A program made the translations under genes and the position numbers. From contig NZ_CP162487.1 in NCBI RefSeq assembly GCF_041240605.1, forward strand, positions 5,029,001-5,093,000: a DNA stretch of 64,000 nucleotides, read 5' to 3'. This document shows, piece by piece, positions 33,975 to 43,505 of the stretch (positions are counted from its first letter, which is position 1; each line of letters starts with the position of its first letter). This stretch comes from Xanthomonas sp. DAR 80977 (GTDB lineage: Bacteria > Pseudomonadota > Gammaproteobacteria > Xanthomonadales > Xanthomonadaceae). A model generated the notes under the pieces. The model was not told the DNA's origin, ran no database searches, and saw only the letters and a program-made list of their open reading frames with translations.

Positions 33975-35219
33975 ATGAGTACCTCCGCCGACCTGCTCAA
34001 AGAACTCCGTATCGACCGCAAGGCGCCGCCGAGCGAGCCGCCGTCGCGGCGCGGGCTGTGGATCGCCGTGGCCGTGGCGCTGCTGCTGGCGCTCGGCGCC
34101 GGCGGCTGGCTGCTGTTCGGCCGCGGCAAGGCCATCGCCGTGACCACCGCGCCGGTGGTGGCGATCGCTGCCGGCAGCAGCAGCGCCTCGGTGCTGGACG
34201 CCAGCGGCTACGTGGTGGCGCGGCGCATGGCCACGGTGTCGGCCAAGATAACCGGCAAGGTGCGCGAGGTGCTGATCGAGGAAGGCATGCGCGTGGAGCA
34301 GGACCAGGTGATGGCGACGCTGGACCCGATCGACGCCGGCGCGCAGCGGCAGCTGTCGGCCTCGCAGCTGGACGCGGCGCGCAGCCAGGTGACCAACATG
34401 CAGGCGCAGCTGCGCCAGGCCGAGGCGGACGCGCAGCGGCTGCAGACCCTGGTCGCGCAGCAGCTGGTATCGCGCTCGCAGTACGACCAGGCCGTGTCGC
34501 AGCGCGACGCCCTGCGCGCGCAGCTGCAGAGCGCGCAGCGCAACGTGGTGGTGGCGGGCAACCAGTTGTCGATCTCCGACCTCAACGTGGACAACACCAT
34601 CGTGCGCGCGCCGTTCGCCGGCGTGGTCACCGCCAAGGCGGCGCAGCCGGGCGAGATCGTCTCGCCGCTGTCGGCCGGCGGCGGTTTCACCCGCACCGGC
34701 ATCGGCACGGTGGTGGACATGGACTCGCTGGAGATCGAGGTGGAAGTGGGCGAGGCCTTCATCGGCCGGGTCAAGCCGGGCATGCCGGTGGAAGCCACGC
34801 TCAACGCCTATCCGGAGTGGAAGATCCCGGCCGAGGTGATCGCGATCATCCCCTCGGCCGACCGCGGCAAGGCGACGGTGAAGGTCCGCGTGGCGCTGAA
34901 GCAGAAGGATCCGCGGATCGTGCCGGAAATGGGCGTGCGCGTGAGCTTCCTGGAAGCGCCGCAGGCGCAGGCGCAGGACAAGCCGCAGGGCGTGCGTGTG
35001 CCCGGCGCGGCGATCGTCAAGCGCGGCGGCCAGGACGTGGCGTTCGCGCTGAAGGAGGACAACACCGTCGAGCAGCGCGCGCTGAAGACCGGCATCGCGC
35101 TGGGCGACGACCGCCAGGTGCTGTCGGGCCTGGCGGCGGGCGACACGGTGGTGCTGGATCCGCCGGAGACCTTGCGCGAGGGGGTCAAGGTGAAGCTGGC
35201 GGAGGCGAGCGAGCAATAG
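33975..35219 (+). CDS. MacA/HlyD-like periplasmic adaptor protein
   Basis: This encodes 414 residues. A single membrane anchor (GLWIAVAVALLLALGAGGWL) lies near residue 28. A barrel-sandwich half (SGYVVARRMATVSAKITGKV), a coiled-coil hairpin from ~120 to 190 (LSASQLDAARSQVTNMQAQL and beyond) and the second half (IVRAPFAGVVTAKAAQPGEI) follow, then beta-barrel and membrane-proximal domains. Start at 33975 with an AGGGA site. Such adaptors connect an inner-membrane pump to an outer-membrane channel. The likely partners, an ATPase and two permeases, lie 1 kb downstream past repeats. A TolC-like gene is not in the window. Confidence 0.9.
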   Translation: MSTSADLLKELRIDRKAPPSEPPSRRGLWIAVAVALLLALGAGGWLLFGRGKAIAVTTAPVVAIAAGSSSASVLDASGYVVARRMATVSAKITGKVREVLIEEGMRVEQDQVMATLDPIDAGAQRQLSASQLDAARSQVTNMQAQLRQAEADAQRLQTLVAQQLVSRSQYDQAVSQRDALRAQLQSAQRNVVVAGNQLSISDLNVDNTIVRAPFAGVVTAKAAQPGEIVSPLSAGGGFTRTGIGTVVDMDSLEIEVEVGEAFIGRVKPGMPVEATLNAYPEWKIPAEVIAIIPSADRGKATVKVRVALKQKDPRIVPEMGVRVSFLEAPQAQAQDKPQGVRVPGAAIVKRGGQDVAFALKEDNTVEQRALKTGIALGDDRQVLSGLAAGDTVVLDPPETLREGVKVKLAEASEQ

Positions 35220-35440
35220 CGGCGAACGCTTGTGAGGTACGGCGCGTTGCCGCGAATCACTGCGTGTCGCCCGTGTCGCAGCCATCTTGCTCCATCGCCG
35301 TGAAGATGTCGGCCTTCACTTTGTTTCCCGTCTAGCTCTTGCCGTAGCGAGTGTCGTTCCACCCAATCGCTTCATCGCATGACTTGGTTTTGCTCGTGCT
35401 GGATCAAGCCGGCAACCGGCTGTAAAGCTACAACCGCTAC

Positions 35441-35510
35441 CCCGCTCCTGCTGTCGCTCCTGCTGTCGCTCTTGCTCTTGCTCTTGCTCTTGCTGTTGCT
35501 CTGCTTTGGC
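35441..35510. repeat. Short tandem repeat tract
   Basis: Tandem 6-base units, GCTCCT/GCTGTC changing into GCTCTT and GCTGTT, lie downstream of the adaptor stop. Such tracts vary in length by slippage; no coding frame uses it convincingly. Confidence 0.7.
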
Positions 35511-35526
35511 TGCTGCTTTTGATCGA

Positions 35527-36106
35527 CTGGGTTCCCTTCCGCAGCGGCGGATGGACCGGGGAAAAACCCGAAGGGCGGCGCACATGGATGTGCGCCGTTC
35601 GCGGCAGGGGCAGGATGCCCCTTCCGCGAATCCCCGGTGCATCCGCGGACCCGTAGCGCGCAGCGCGGAGGGCGCGTAGGCAGGGCGTGCTTTCTTTTGG
35701 TTACTTTTCTTTGCACGAGCAAAGAAAAGTGACCCGCCCTAAGGCGGAAGCTTTTGCCTTTGGTGTTGATTTTGTAGGAGCGGCTTCAGCCGCGACAGAT
35801 ACGTTCCCGCAATGCCTCGGTCGCGGCTGAAGCCGCTCCTACAATGATTCAGCCGCTGCCGCTGCCGCAAGAGCAAGAGCAAAGCTTTCGCCTTGCGGCG
35901 AGTTACTTTTCTTTGCTTGTGCAAAGAAAAGTAACCAAAAGAAAGCACACCCTACTCCGCGCCCTCCGCGCTTCGCGCTCCGGGTCCGCGAATAGGACGG
36001 GATTCGCGGAAGGGGCATCCTGCCCCTGCCGCGAACGGCGCACATCCCTGTGCGCCGCCCCTTCGGGGTTTTTCCCGCCCTATTCGCCGCTACGTAAGGG
36101 ACCCGG
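35527..36106. repeat. Large interrupted palindrome made of two multi-hairpin elements
   Basis: Left arm 35527-35757 and right arm 35881-36106 are inverted copies over most of their length. Each arm contains the same hairpins: GTTACTTTTCTTTGC paired across a 5-base loop, GGCGCACA/TGTGCGCC, and AGGGGCA/TGCCCCT. The middle holds two opposed REPs (35773-35796, 35820-35843). It could be a pair of non-autonomous mobile elements or a structured RNA. Confidence 0.8.
35773..35843. repeat. REP pair at the centre of the palindrome
   Basis: Two opposed REP units (35773-35796 and 35820-35843) with GCGGC/GCCGC stems are separated by 23 bases. Confidence 0.9.
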
Positions 36107-36242
36107 TAGAGCAAGAGCTGAAGAACAGAAGCACGGCAAAAGCAAAATCACCGCAACCGCAACCGCAACCGCAACCCAGCATCCGCGAACCGCCTCACCG
36201 CACTCGGCACATCCACCACCGTCCACTGCCAGGAACACCACC

Positions 36243-36935
<693 letters not shown>

Positions 36936-36996
36936 ACCGGCCGCTGCCGCCGCGCGCATTCCGCGCCCCGGCATCCCGTCCCTTGGAGGATCGAAC

Positions 36997-38154
36997 ATGA
37001 AATATTTTTCGTTGGTCTGGGCGCAACTGTTCCGCAGCAAGACCCGCACCCTGCTGACCCTGCTGTCGGTGGTCGCCGCGTTCCTGCTGTTCGGCATGCT
37101 CGACTCGGTGCGCGTGGCGTTCAATTCCGGCGGCAGCGTCGAGGGCGCCAACCGGCTGATCGTGTCCTCGCGGCTGTCGATCACCCAGTCGCTGCCGGTC
37201 AGCCTGCAGTCGCAGATCGAATCGGTGCCCGGGGTGAAGAAGGTCACCTACGCGATGTGGTTCGGCGGCATCTACCGCGACCCGAAGAACTTCTTCCCCA
37301 ACTTCTCGGTGGCGCCGAACTTCTTCGACGTCTACAGCGAGTACGACGTGCCGCCGGCGCAGCTCAAGGCGTTCCGCGAGACACGCACCGCGGCGGCGGT
37401 GGGCGCGTCGCTGGCCAAGAAGAACGGCTGGAAGATCGGCGACACCATTCCGCTGCAGGCCACCATCTTCCCGCGCGGCGGCAGCAACGACTGGCCGCTG
37501 ACCCTGACCACCATCTTCCACGTCAAGGACGCCAAGAACGTCCAGGCCGAAAACCAGTTGATGATGAACTGGAAGTACTTCGACGAGTCCAACGACTACA
37601 TCAAGAACAAGGTCAGCTGGTACACCGTGCAGCTGGGCAGCGCCGAGCAGGCCTCGCGGGTGGCGCAGGCGATCGATGCGCTGTCGCTCAACTCCGATCA
37701 CGAGACCAAGAGCCAGACCGAGGCCGCGTTCTCGCAGGCCTTCGCCAAGCAGTTCGCCGACGTCGGCCTGATCGTCACCGCGATCATGGCCGCGGTGTTC
37801 TTCACCCTGCTGCTGCTCACCGGCAACACCATGGCGCAGGCGGTGCGCGAGCGCATCCCGGAACTGGCGGTGCTGAAGACGCTCGGCTTCCGCGACGGCA
37901 CCGTGCTGACCCTGGTGATGGTGGAGTCGGTGCTGCTGATCGTGCTCGGCGGCCTGATCGGCATGGGCCTGGCGGCGCTGGTCATCCCCGGCGTGGCCGC
38001 GGCCAGCGGCGGCATGATGCCGATGCGCGGCGTGCCGGCGCAGACCTGGGCGGTGGCGTTGGGGCTGATGGTCGCCATCGGCATCGTGGTCGGGCTGCTG
38101 CCGGCGCTGCGCGCGCAGCGCCTGAAGATCGTGGACGCGCTGGCCGGGCGCTGA
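36997..38154 (+). CDS. MacB/FtsX-like ABC permease
   Basis: This encodes 385 residues. One N-terminal helix (RTLLTLLSVVAAFLLFGMLD) is followed by a ~200-residue periplasmic MacB-type domain and three C-terminal helices (GLIVTAIMAAVFFTLLLLTG, LVMVESVLLIVLGGLIGMGL, WAVALGLMVAIGIVVGLLPA). This topology is the type VII ABC (MacB/LolC) layout. GGAGGA lies just before the start. It probably forms a heterodimer with the next permease. Confidence 0.92.
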   Translation: MKYFSLVWAQLFRSKTRTLLTLLSVVAAFLLFGMLDSVRVAFNSGGSVEGANRLIVSSRLSITQSLPVSLQSQIESVPGVKKVTYAMWFGGIYRDPKNFFPNFSVAPNFFDVYSEYDVPPAQLKAFRETRTAAAVGASLAKKNGWKIGDTIPLQATIFPRGGSNDWPLTLTTIFHVKDAKNVQAENQLMMNWKYFDESNDYIKNKVSWYTVQLGSAEQASRVAQAIDALSLNSDHETKSQTEAAFSQAFAKQFADVGLIVTAIMAAVFFTLLLLTGNTMAQAVRERIPELAVLKTLGFRDGTVLTLVMVESVLLIVLGGLIGMGLAALVIPGVAAASGGMMPMRGVPAQTWAVALGLMVAIGIVVGLLPALRAQRLKIVDALAGR

Positions 38155-38200
38155 GCCCGCCGCCGCATCGCTCCCTTTCGCATTCTCGGAAGACGCACTG

Positions 38201-39514
38201 ATGAAACTCAAACACTGGTTGGGAAACCTGCTCACGTTGCTGCTGCTGGCGGCCGGGCTGGCGCTGTGGATCGCCCTGCCCTGGTACGGCGTGCTGGCCT
38301 TGGCCGCCGGCGTGGCGCTGTGGCTGCTGCTGACCCGCGGCGGGCGCCTGGCGCTGGCCGCCACCCGCATCGGCGTGGCCAGCCTGCCGCAGCGCTGGGG
38401 CGCCTCGTCGGTGATCGTGGTCGGCATCGCCGGCGTGGTCGGCGTGCTGGTGGCGATGCTGGCGATGGGCGAAGGCTTCCAGGCCACGCTCAACAGCACC
38501 GGCGACGACACCACCGCGATCGTGCTGCGCGGCGGCTCCGGCGCCGAGACCAATTCGGTGATCACCCGCGATCAGGTGCCGCTGATCGCCAGCCTGGCCG
38601 GCGTGGCCAAGGGCGCCGACGGCAAGCCGCTGGTGTCGCCGGAGCTGTCGCAGGTGATCAACCTGCCGAGCAAGGCCGACGGCACCGACACCAACGTGCA
38701 GTTCCGCGGCATCGGCGACGCCGGCTGGGCGGTGCACGACAAGCTCAGGATCGTCGAGGGCCGCCGCTTCGGCGCCGGCCTGCGCGAGATCGTGGTCGGC
38801 CAGGGCGCCAAGGCCCAGTTCCGCGGGCTGGACGTGGGCAAGACGCTGAGCCTGGGCCGCGAGCAGTGGACCGTGGTCGGCGTGTTCGCCTCCGGCGACG
38901 CGCACGACTCGGAACTGTGGGCCGACGCGCAGACCCTGGCCTCCACCTACAACCGCAGCGCCTACCAGTCGATCAGCGTGCGCACCGCCGGCAAGGACGG
39001 CTACGCCCAGTTCAAGGCGGCGATGGCCGCCGACCCGCGGCTCAAGCTCGACGTGGAGACCACCCGCGCCTACTACGCCAAGCAGGGCGGCAACCTCAGC
39101 AAGCTGATCAGCGTCCTCGGCACCGTGATCGGCGCGATCATGGCGGTCGGCGCGGTGTTCGGCGCGCTCAACACCATGTACGCGGCGGTGGCCACCCGCG
39201 CCCGCGAGATCGCCACGATGCGCGCGATCGGCTTCCGCGGCCTGCCGGTGGTGACCGCGGTGATGCTGGAGACGATGCTGCTGGCGCTGCTCGGCGGGCT
39301 GCTCGGCGGGCTGATCGCCTGGGCCATCTTCAACGGCTACAGCGTGTCCACCCTGGGCAGCAACTTCAGCCAGGTGGTGTTCCAGTTCAAGGTCTCCCCG
39401 GCCTTGCTGTGGAGCGGGCTGAAGTGGGCGCTGGGCATCGGCCTGGTCGGCGGGCTGTTCCCGGCGCTGCGCGCGGCGCGGCTGCCGATCACCACCGCCT
39501 TGCGCGCGCTGTAG
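38201..39514 (+). CDS. MacB/FtsX-like ABC permease
   Basis: This encodes 437 residues. Two adjoining N-terminal hydrophobic stretches (LLTLLLLAAGLALWIALPWYG) come before the usual first helix (SSVIVVGIAGVVGVLVAML). A periplasmic domain and three C-terminal helices (AIMAVGAVFGALNTMYAAVA, MLETMLLALLGGLLGGLIAW, then LFPALRAARLPITTALR) follow. The extra N-terminal segment makes it longer than its partner. It starts 46 bases after the previous permease and is the last gene of the unit. Confidence 0.92.
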   Translation: MKLKHWLGNLLTLLLLAAGLALWIALPWYGVLALAAGVALWLLLTRGGRLALAATRIGVASLPQRWGASSVIVVGIAGVVGVLVAMLAMGEGFQATLNSTGDDTTAIVLRGGSGAETNSVITRDQVPLIASLAGVAKGADGKPLVSPELSQVINLPSKADGTDTNVQFRGIGDAGWAVHDKLRIVEGRRFGAGLREIVVGQGAKAQFRGLDVGKTLSLGREQWTVVGVFASGDAHDSELWADAQTLASTYNRSAYQSISVRTAGKDGYAQFKAAMAADPRLKLDVETTRAYYAKQGGNLSKLISVLGTVIGAIMAVGAVFGALNTMYAAVATRAREIATMRAIGFRGLPVVTAVMLETMLLALLGGLLGGLIAWAIFNGYSVSTLGSNFSQVVFQFKVSPALLWSGLKWALGIGLVGGLFPALRAARLPITTALRAL

Positions 39515-39871
39515 CGGCTGCCGTCCCTCCGCGGGGCACGGCGGGCGGGAAGCGACGGCGAGGGCCGCCCACACCCGCGCAAGCGCGGCCCTGCGGGTCC
39601 AGCCGGGCGCGCCGCAGGCCGGCGCGGCATGGCCCGAGCTGAACGCCAGTCGGCGCCACACGGCGCCGACCGGGCGCCGGACAGCTCTGCCGCGCCCCGC
39701 CCGGACAGCGCGAATGCACCGCAGCGCAAGGCGTGGCCGGCAAAACCGGGCCGGCGGTCCCAGCTCGGCACGCCGCATCGGACCCGCGTCATCGTTTCGT
39801 CATCCAATTGCGGTAGAGCCGCGCCGGCGAAGGCGATAGCCTGCGCGGCCATTCATCCACCGCCTACCGCC
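39515..39871. other. Intergenic region, no gene seen
   Basis: 357 GC-rich bases lie between the ABC permease and the hydrolase. Frames present are shadows. No hairpin with a U-tract or promoter could be assigned with confidence. Confidence 0.45.
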
Positions 39872-41029
39872 ATGTCGTCGCGCCTGCGCCTGTTGCTCGT
39901 CCTCTGCGCCAGCCTGTGCCTGACCAGCCTGTGCCTGGCCGCCCGCTCCTCCACCTCGCTCAGCGACCGCCTGGTCGCGCCGGGCGGCGTGTCGCCGCTG
40001 ATGGACGAGGAACGCATCCAGGGCCTGCTGGCGACGCTGCCCAACCGCAGCGGGCACGTGCTCACCCCGGGCGGCATCCCGATCTTCTGGCGCGCGATCG
40101 ATCCGGGCGACTACCGCATGCGCTACCGCTACGAGCATGCCGGCCGCGACGCCAACGGCCACGAGCGCGCCGATTTCGCGATGGACGTGGCCGCGCCGCA
40201 GCCCGGCGCCCATGCCGCCCCGCGCGGCACCGTGGTGCTGCTGCACGGCTGGATGATGGACGGCGATTCGCTGCTGCCTTGGTCGCTGGACCTGGCCCAG
40301 GCCGGCTACCGCAGCATCAGCATCGACCTGCGCAACCACGGCCGCTCCGGCGGCGGCCCGGCCGGCTACGGCACCCGCGAGTCCGACGACGTGGTCGCGG
40401 TGATCCGCGCGCTGCGCGCGCGCGGCGAGGTGCAGGGCCCGCTGTACCTGTTCGGCGTGTCCTACGGCGCCGCCACCGCGCTGTTCACCGCGCAGAAGCT
40501 GGGCGGCGAGGTCGATGGCGTGGTCGCGATGGAATCCTTCGCCAACGCCGGCCGCGGCATCCGCGACATGATCCCGCACATGCTCGCCAGCCGCCCGCAG
40601 GGCTGGATGGCCAGCGCGGCGATGGGCCTGGCGCGCTGGCGCTACGCCGGGCAGAACCTGGATGCGGTCATCGCCAACGCCAACCAGCGCCTGGCGCTGA
40701 ACCTGGACCGGGTCGACGTGACCGCCGCCGCGCGCACCGCGCCGGCCTGCCTGCTGCTGCTGCACGGCAGCGCCGACCAGCACATCCCGGTCGCGCACGG
40801 CCGCCTGCTGGCGCTGGGAGCGCCGCGCGCGCACTACCTGGAGATGCCCGGCGAGAACCACATCAGCCTGCCGATGCGGCTGGACCTGCTGGCGCCGACG
40901 GTGGAGGACTGGTTCGCCGAACTGCCGGCGCAGCGCCACGACGGCCACTGCCCGCAGCCGCTGGCGCCGCGCGTGGATGCCGAGCAGCAGCTGACTGCCA
41001 CCGCCGCCGCGAGCGCCAGCCGGGGTTGA
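39872..41029 (+). CDS. Secreted alpha/beta hydrolase
   Basis: This encodes 385 residues. A signal peptide (LRLLLVLCASLCLTSLCLAA) suggests export. The hydrolase fold shows VVLLHGWMMDGDSLLPWSLD (oxyanion region, near 125), SIDLRNHGRSGG, the nucleophile elbow GVSYGAATA (Ser near 203), and a late His in GENHISLPMRL near 330; the Asp is likely in LLLLHGSADQHIPV. The substrate is unknown; esterase or lipase activity is most likely. It stands between a gap and short inverted repeats. Confidence 0.88.
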   Translation: MSSRLRLLLVLCASLCLTSLCLAARSSTSLSDRLVAPGGVSPLMDEERIQGLLATLPNRSGHVLTPGGIPIFWRAIDPGDYRMRYRYEHAGRDANGHERADFAMDVAAPQPGAHAAPRGTVVLLHGWMMDGDSLLPWSLDLAQAGYRSISIDLRNHGRSGGGPAGYGTRESDDVVAVIRALRARGEVQGPLYLFGVSYGAATALFTAQKLGGEVDGVVAMESFANAGRGIRDMIPHMLASRPQGWMASAAMGLARWRYAGQNLDAVIANANQRLALNLDRVDVTAAARTAPACLLLLHGSADQHIPVAHGRLLALGAPRAHYLEMPGENHISLPMRLDLLAPTVEDWFAELPAQRHDGHCPQPLAPRVDAEQQLTATAAASASRG

Positions 41030-41031
41030 GC

Positions 41032-41153
41032 GGGGATTGGGGATTCGGGATTGGAGATTCGCAAGGGCCGAAGCCGCTCCCTCTAATAGTGCGGCGGCCC
41101 GCGCAGTCCGCCGTTACGAATCCCCAATCCCGAATCCCCAATCCCCAATCCCG
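41032..41153. repeat. Inverted GGGATT(C/G)G repeat arms
   Basis: Runs of GGATTGG/GGGATTCGG (41032-41066) face the complementary CGAATCCC/CCAATCCC runs (41118-41153). A like pair occurs at 46834-46925. This is a second short-repeat family besides the REPs. Confidence 0.7.
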
Positions 41154-41158
41154 GCCTC

Positions 41159-42064
41159 TCAGGCCCCCCGCCGCCCCCAGCCCGAACGCCACAGGCTCTC
41201 GCCGGCGAACAGCAGCAGCCCGACCCAGATCGCGGCGAAGCCGACCGCCTTGCCGCTGTCGAACGGCTCGCGGAAGAACCACACCCCGAGCAGCAGCTGC
41301 AGGCTCGGCGAGACGTACTGCAGCAGCCCGACCAGCGACAGCGGGATGCGCCGCACGCCGTAGGCGAAGCCGATCAGCGGCACCGCGGTGACCACGCCGC
41401 CGAACACCAGCAGCAGGTCGCTGCGCCAGCCCCAGCCGTCGGCGAAGCCGCCGCCGTGGCCGGCCTCGCCCCACAGCACGAAGCCCAGCGCCGGCAGGAA
41501 CAGGTACAGGCTCTCCACGCCCAGCCCGGCCACCGCATCCACCTGCACCAGCTTGCGCAGCAGGCCGTACAGCCCGAACGAACCGGCCAGGCCCAGCGCG
41601 ATCCACGGCGGCGCGCCGGCATCGACGGTGAGCCAGGCCACGCCCAGCGCCGCGCACGCCACCGCCAGCCACTGCAGCGCGCGCAGCCGTTCCTTCAGCA
41701 CCAGCACGCCGAGCAGCACGTTGACCAGCGGGTTGATGAAATAGCCCAGGCTGGTCTCGATCACGTGACCGGCGTTGATCGCCCAGATGTACAGGCTCCA
41801 GTTGAACCCGATCGCCAGGCTGCTCAGCGCCAGGATGGCCAGCGCGCGCGGCTGCGCGGCGATGCTGCGCCACCACTGCAGGCGCGTGCGGTACAGCAGC
41901 CATCCCACCACCAGCAGCGTGCTCCAGACGATGCGATGGGCGATGATCTGCGCCGACGGCACCGCGCTGAGCAGGTGCCAGTACACCGGCACCAGGCCCC
42001 ACAGCGCGAAGGTCAATGCGGTGACCAGCAGCCCGCGGCGCGTTTCCTGTTCGGCGGCGGTCAT
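41159..42064 (-). CDS. rarD: EamA family transporter, RarD type
   Basis: This encodes 301 residues with about ten membrane helices. It begins ETRRGLLVTALTFALWGLVP and has the RarD blocks HRIVWSTLLV near 43, LEIS-like SLGYFINPLVNVLLGVLVLK near 105, and YVSPSLQLLLGVWFFREPF near 250. RarD was named for chloramphenicol resistance; the family exports amino acids or small metabolites. Its start overlaps the stop of the next EamA gene (ATGA), so the two form an operon. Confidence 0.88.
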   Translation of the reverse strand: MTAAEQETRRGLLVTALTFALWGLVPVYWHLLSAVPSAQIIAHRIVWSTLLVVGWLLYRTRLQWWRSIAAQPRALAILALSSLAIGFNWSLYIWAINAGHVIETSLGYFINPLVNVLLGVLVLKERLRALQWLAVACAALGVAWLTVDAGAPPWIALGLAGSFGLYGLLRKLVQVDAVAGLGVESLYLFLPALGFVLWGEAGHGGGFADGWGWRSDLLLVFGGVVTAVPLIGFAYGVRRIPLSLVGLLQYVSPSLQLLLGVWFFREPFDSGKAVGFAAIWVGLLLFAGESLWRSGWGRRGA

Positions 42065-42963
42065 CGGCGGGTCCGCGCCACGGTGATGACCACCACGCCG
42101 GCCAGGATCACCGCCATCGCGCCCAGGTCGCTGGCGGTGAAACGCTCCGCGCCGAGCCAGCTGCCCAGCGCCACCGCGATCACCGGATTGACGTAGGCAT
42201 AGCTGCCGGCCAGCACCGGGCGCACGTTCTGCAGCAGCCACACGTAGGCGGTGAACGCCACGATCGAACCGAACACGCACAGGTAGGCGACCGCCATCAG
42301 CGCGTGCGGCGTCGGCCAGCCGTGCGGGCGTTCGCCGCTCAGCACACCCGTGGCGACCAGCAGCACGCCGCCGCACAGCATCTGCCCGGCCGCGGCCATG
42401 AACGGCATCGGCAGATCGCGGCCGCGCGACCACACCGACCCGAACGCCCAGCCGATCGGCGCGATCAACAGCAGTACCAGGCCCTTGGGGCTGGCGCTGA
42501 GGCTGCTTCCGGCGTTGAGCCACAGCACGCCGGCGAACCCGACCACGATGCCCAGCCATTCGCCGCGGCTGGCATGCTGCCCGCGCAGCGCGCCGAACAG
42601 CGCCATCCACAACGGCACCGACGCCACCGCGACCGCCGCCAGGCCCGAGGACACCTGGCGCTCGGCCAGCACCACCATGCCGTTGCCGCACAACAACAGC
42701 AGCGCGCCCAGCACCGTCAGCGACCCCCATTGCGCCCGCGTCGGCGCGGCCACGCCGCGCCAGCGCAGCACCGCGTACAGCAGCGAGCCGGCGACCACGA
42801 AGCGCAGTCCCGAGACCATGCTCAACGGCGGCGTGCCGCCCTCCAGCGCGAAGCGGATCGCCAGATAGGTCGACCCCCACACCACGTAGACCAGCAGCAG
42901 CGCAAGGACGACGAAACCGCCGCGCGCGGGAACGGCGGCGGCGGGAGAAGGCGGGGACGACAT
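42061..42963 (-). CDS. EamA family transporter, YedA-like
   Basis: This encodes 300 residues with ten predicted helices in two EamA repeats. VYVVWGSTYLAIRFALEGGT near 25 and SGLRFVVAGSLLYAVL near 51 are typical of YedA-like drug/metabolite exporters; the second repeat holds SYAYVNPVIAVALGSWLG near 265. It is the first gene of the two-EamA unit and is separated from the sugar dehydrogenase by a REP cluster. Confidence 0.9.
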   Translation of the reverse strand: MSSPPSPAAAVPARGGFVVLALLLVYVVWGSTYLAIRFALEGGTPPLSMVSGLRFVVAGSLLYAVLRWRGVAAPTRAQWGSLTVLGALLLLCGNGMVVLAERQVSSGLAAVAVASVPLWMALFGALRGQHASRGEWLGIVVGFAGVLWLNAGSSLSASPKGLVLLLIAPIGWAFGSVWSRGRDLPMPFMAAAGQMLCGGVLLVATGVLSGERPHGWPTPHALMAVAYLCVFGSIVAFTAYVWLLQNVRPVLAGSYAYVNPVIAVALGSWLGAERFTASDLGAMAVILAGVVVITVARTRR

Positions 42964-43190
42964 GCGCAGAAGGACCGGGCGGTGTGGAAATGGATTCTAG
43001 GCCAGCGGCGGCGACCAGCGACAGCAGCGCGGCGCGACGCGCGTGGCACGCTGTTTTGCGCGTGGCGCACGCGCCCCGTTCCCAGCGCACCGACGCGGCA
43101 AGATCGAACTCCGACCGTGGCAGCGCAACGCTTTGCGCGCAGGCGAAGTCGGCCCATCGAGCCGTGCGCCGCGCCGGCCAACGCGCACGC

Positions 43191-43383
43191 GTCGGGACTG
43201 AAGTCCCTCCCACAGTGCACCCAACATGCCGGCCGCAAGCCCCTTGTAGGAGCGGCTTCAGCCGCGACAAGCGAAGTCGGAAACTGCGCAGCTGCGGACA
43301 CTGTCTGTCGGGGCTGAAGCCCCTCCCACAGTGCACCCAGCCGGCATGCCGCTAGCCCCTGTAGGAGCGGCTTCAGCCGCGAC
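43191..43383. repeat. REP cluster (four units)
   Basis: Units at 43191-43214, 43245-43268, 43307-43330 and 43360-43383 alternate in orientation. Stem pairs include GGGAC/GTCCC, GCGGC/GCCGC and GGGGC/GCCCC. It occupies most of the 542-base gap between the sugar dehydrogenase and EamA genes. Confidence 0.9.
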
Positions 43384-43505
43384 GAGCGAAGTCGGAAACT
43401 GCGCCGGCTGCAGACACGGTCTGCACCGGTCGATCACCTTCCGCATGACGGCGGTTCGCGACTCAGCGGGCGCACCCGATAGCGCCAGGAACACCGCCAG
43501 TGCGC

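Larger units (their letters stand above)
35220..36242. other. 1-kb repeat-rich gap between adaptor and ABC genes
   Basis: No gene was found here. The gap holds a hexanucleotide-like tract (35441-35510, GCTCTT and GCTGTC units), a ~580-bp interrupted palindrome (35527-36106) with a REP pair at its centre, and CGCAAC repeats (about 36150-36178) close to the ATPase gene. The adaptor and ABC genes may still be one transcript. Confidence 0.7.

Noticed and set aside
32001..35285. A 1094-residue minus-strand frame spanning the ABC permease and the MacA-like adaptor.
   Set aside because: Only the part up to 32825 is a real permease start; the rest is antisense of the adaptor and out of frame with the ATPase.
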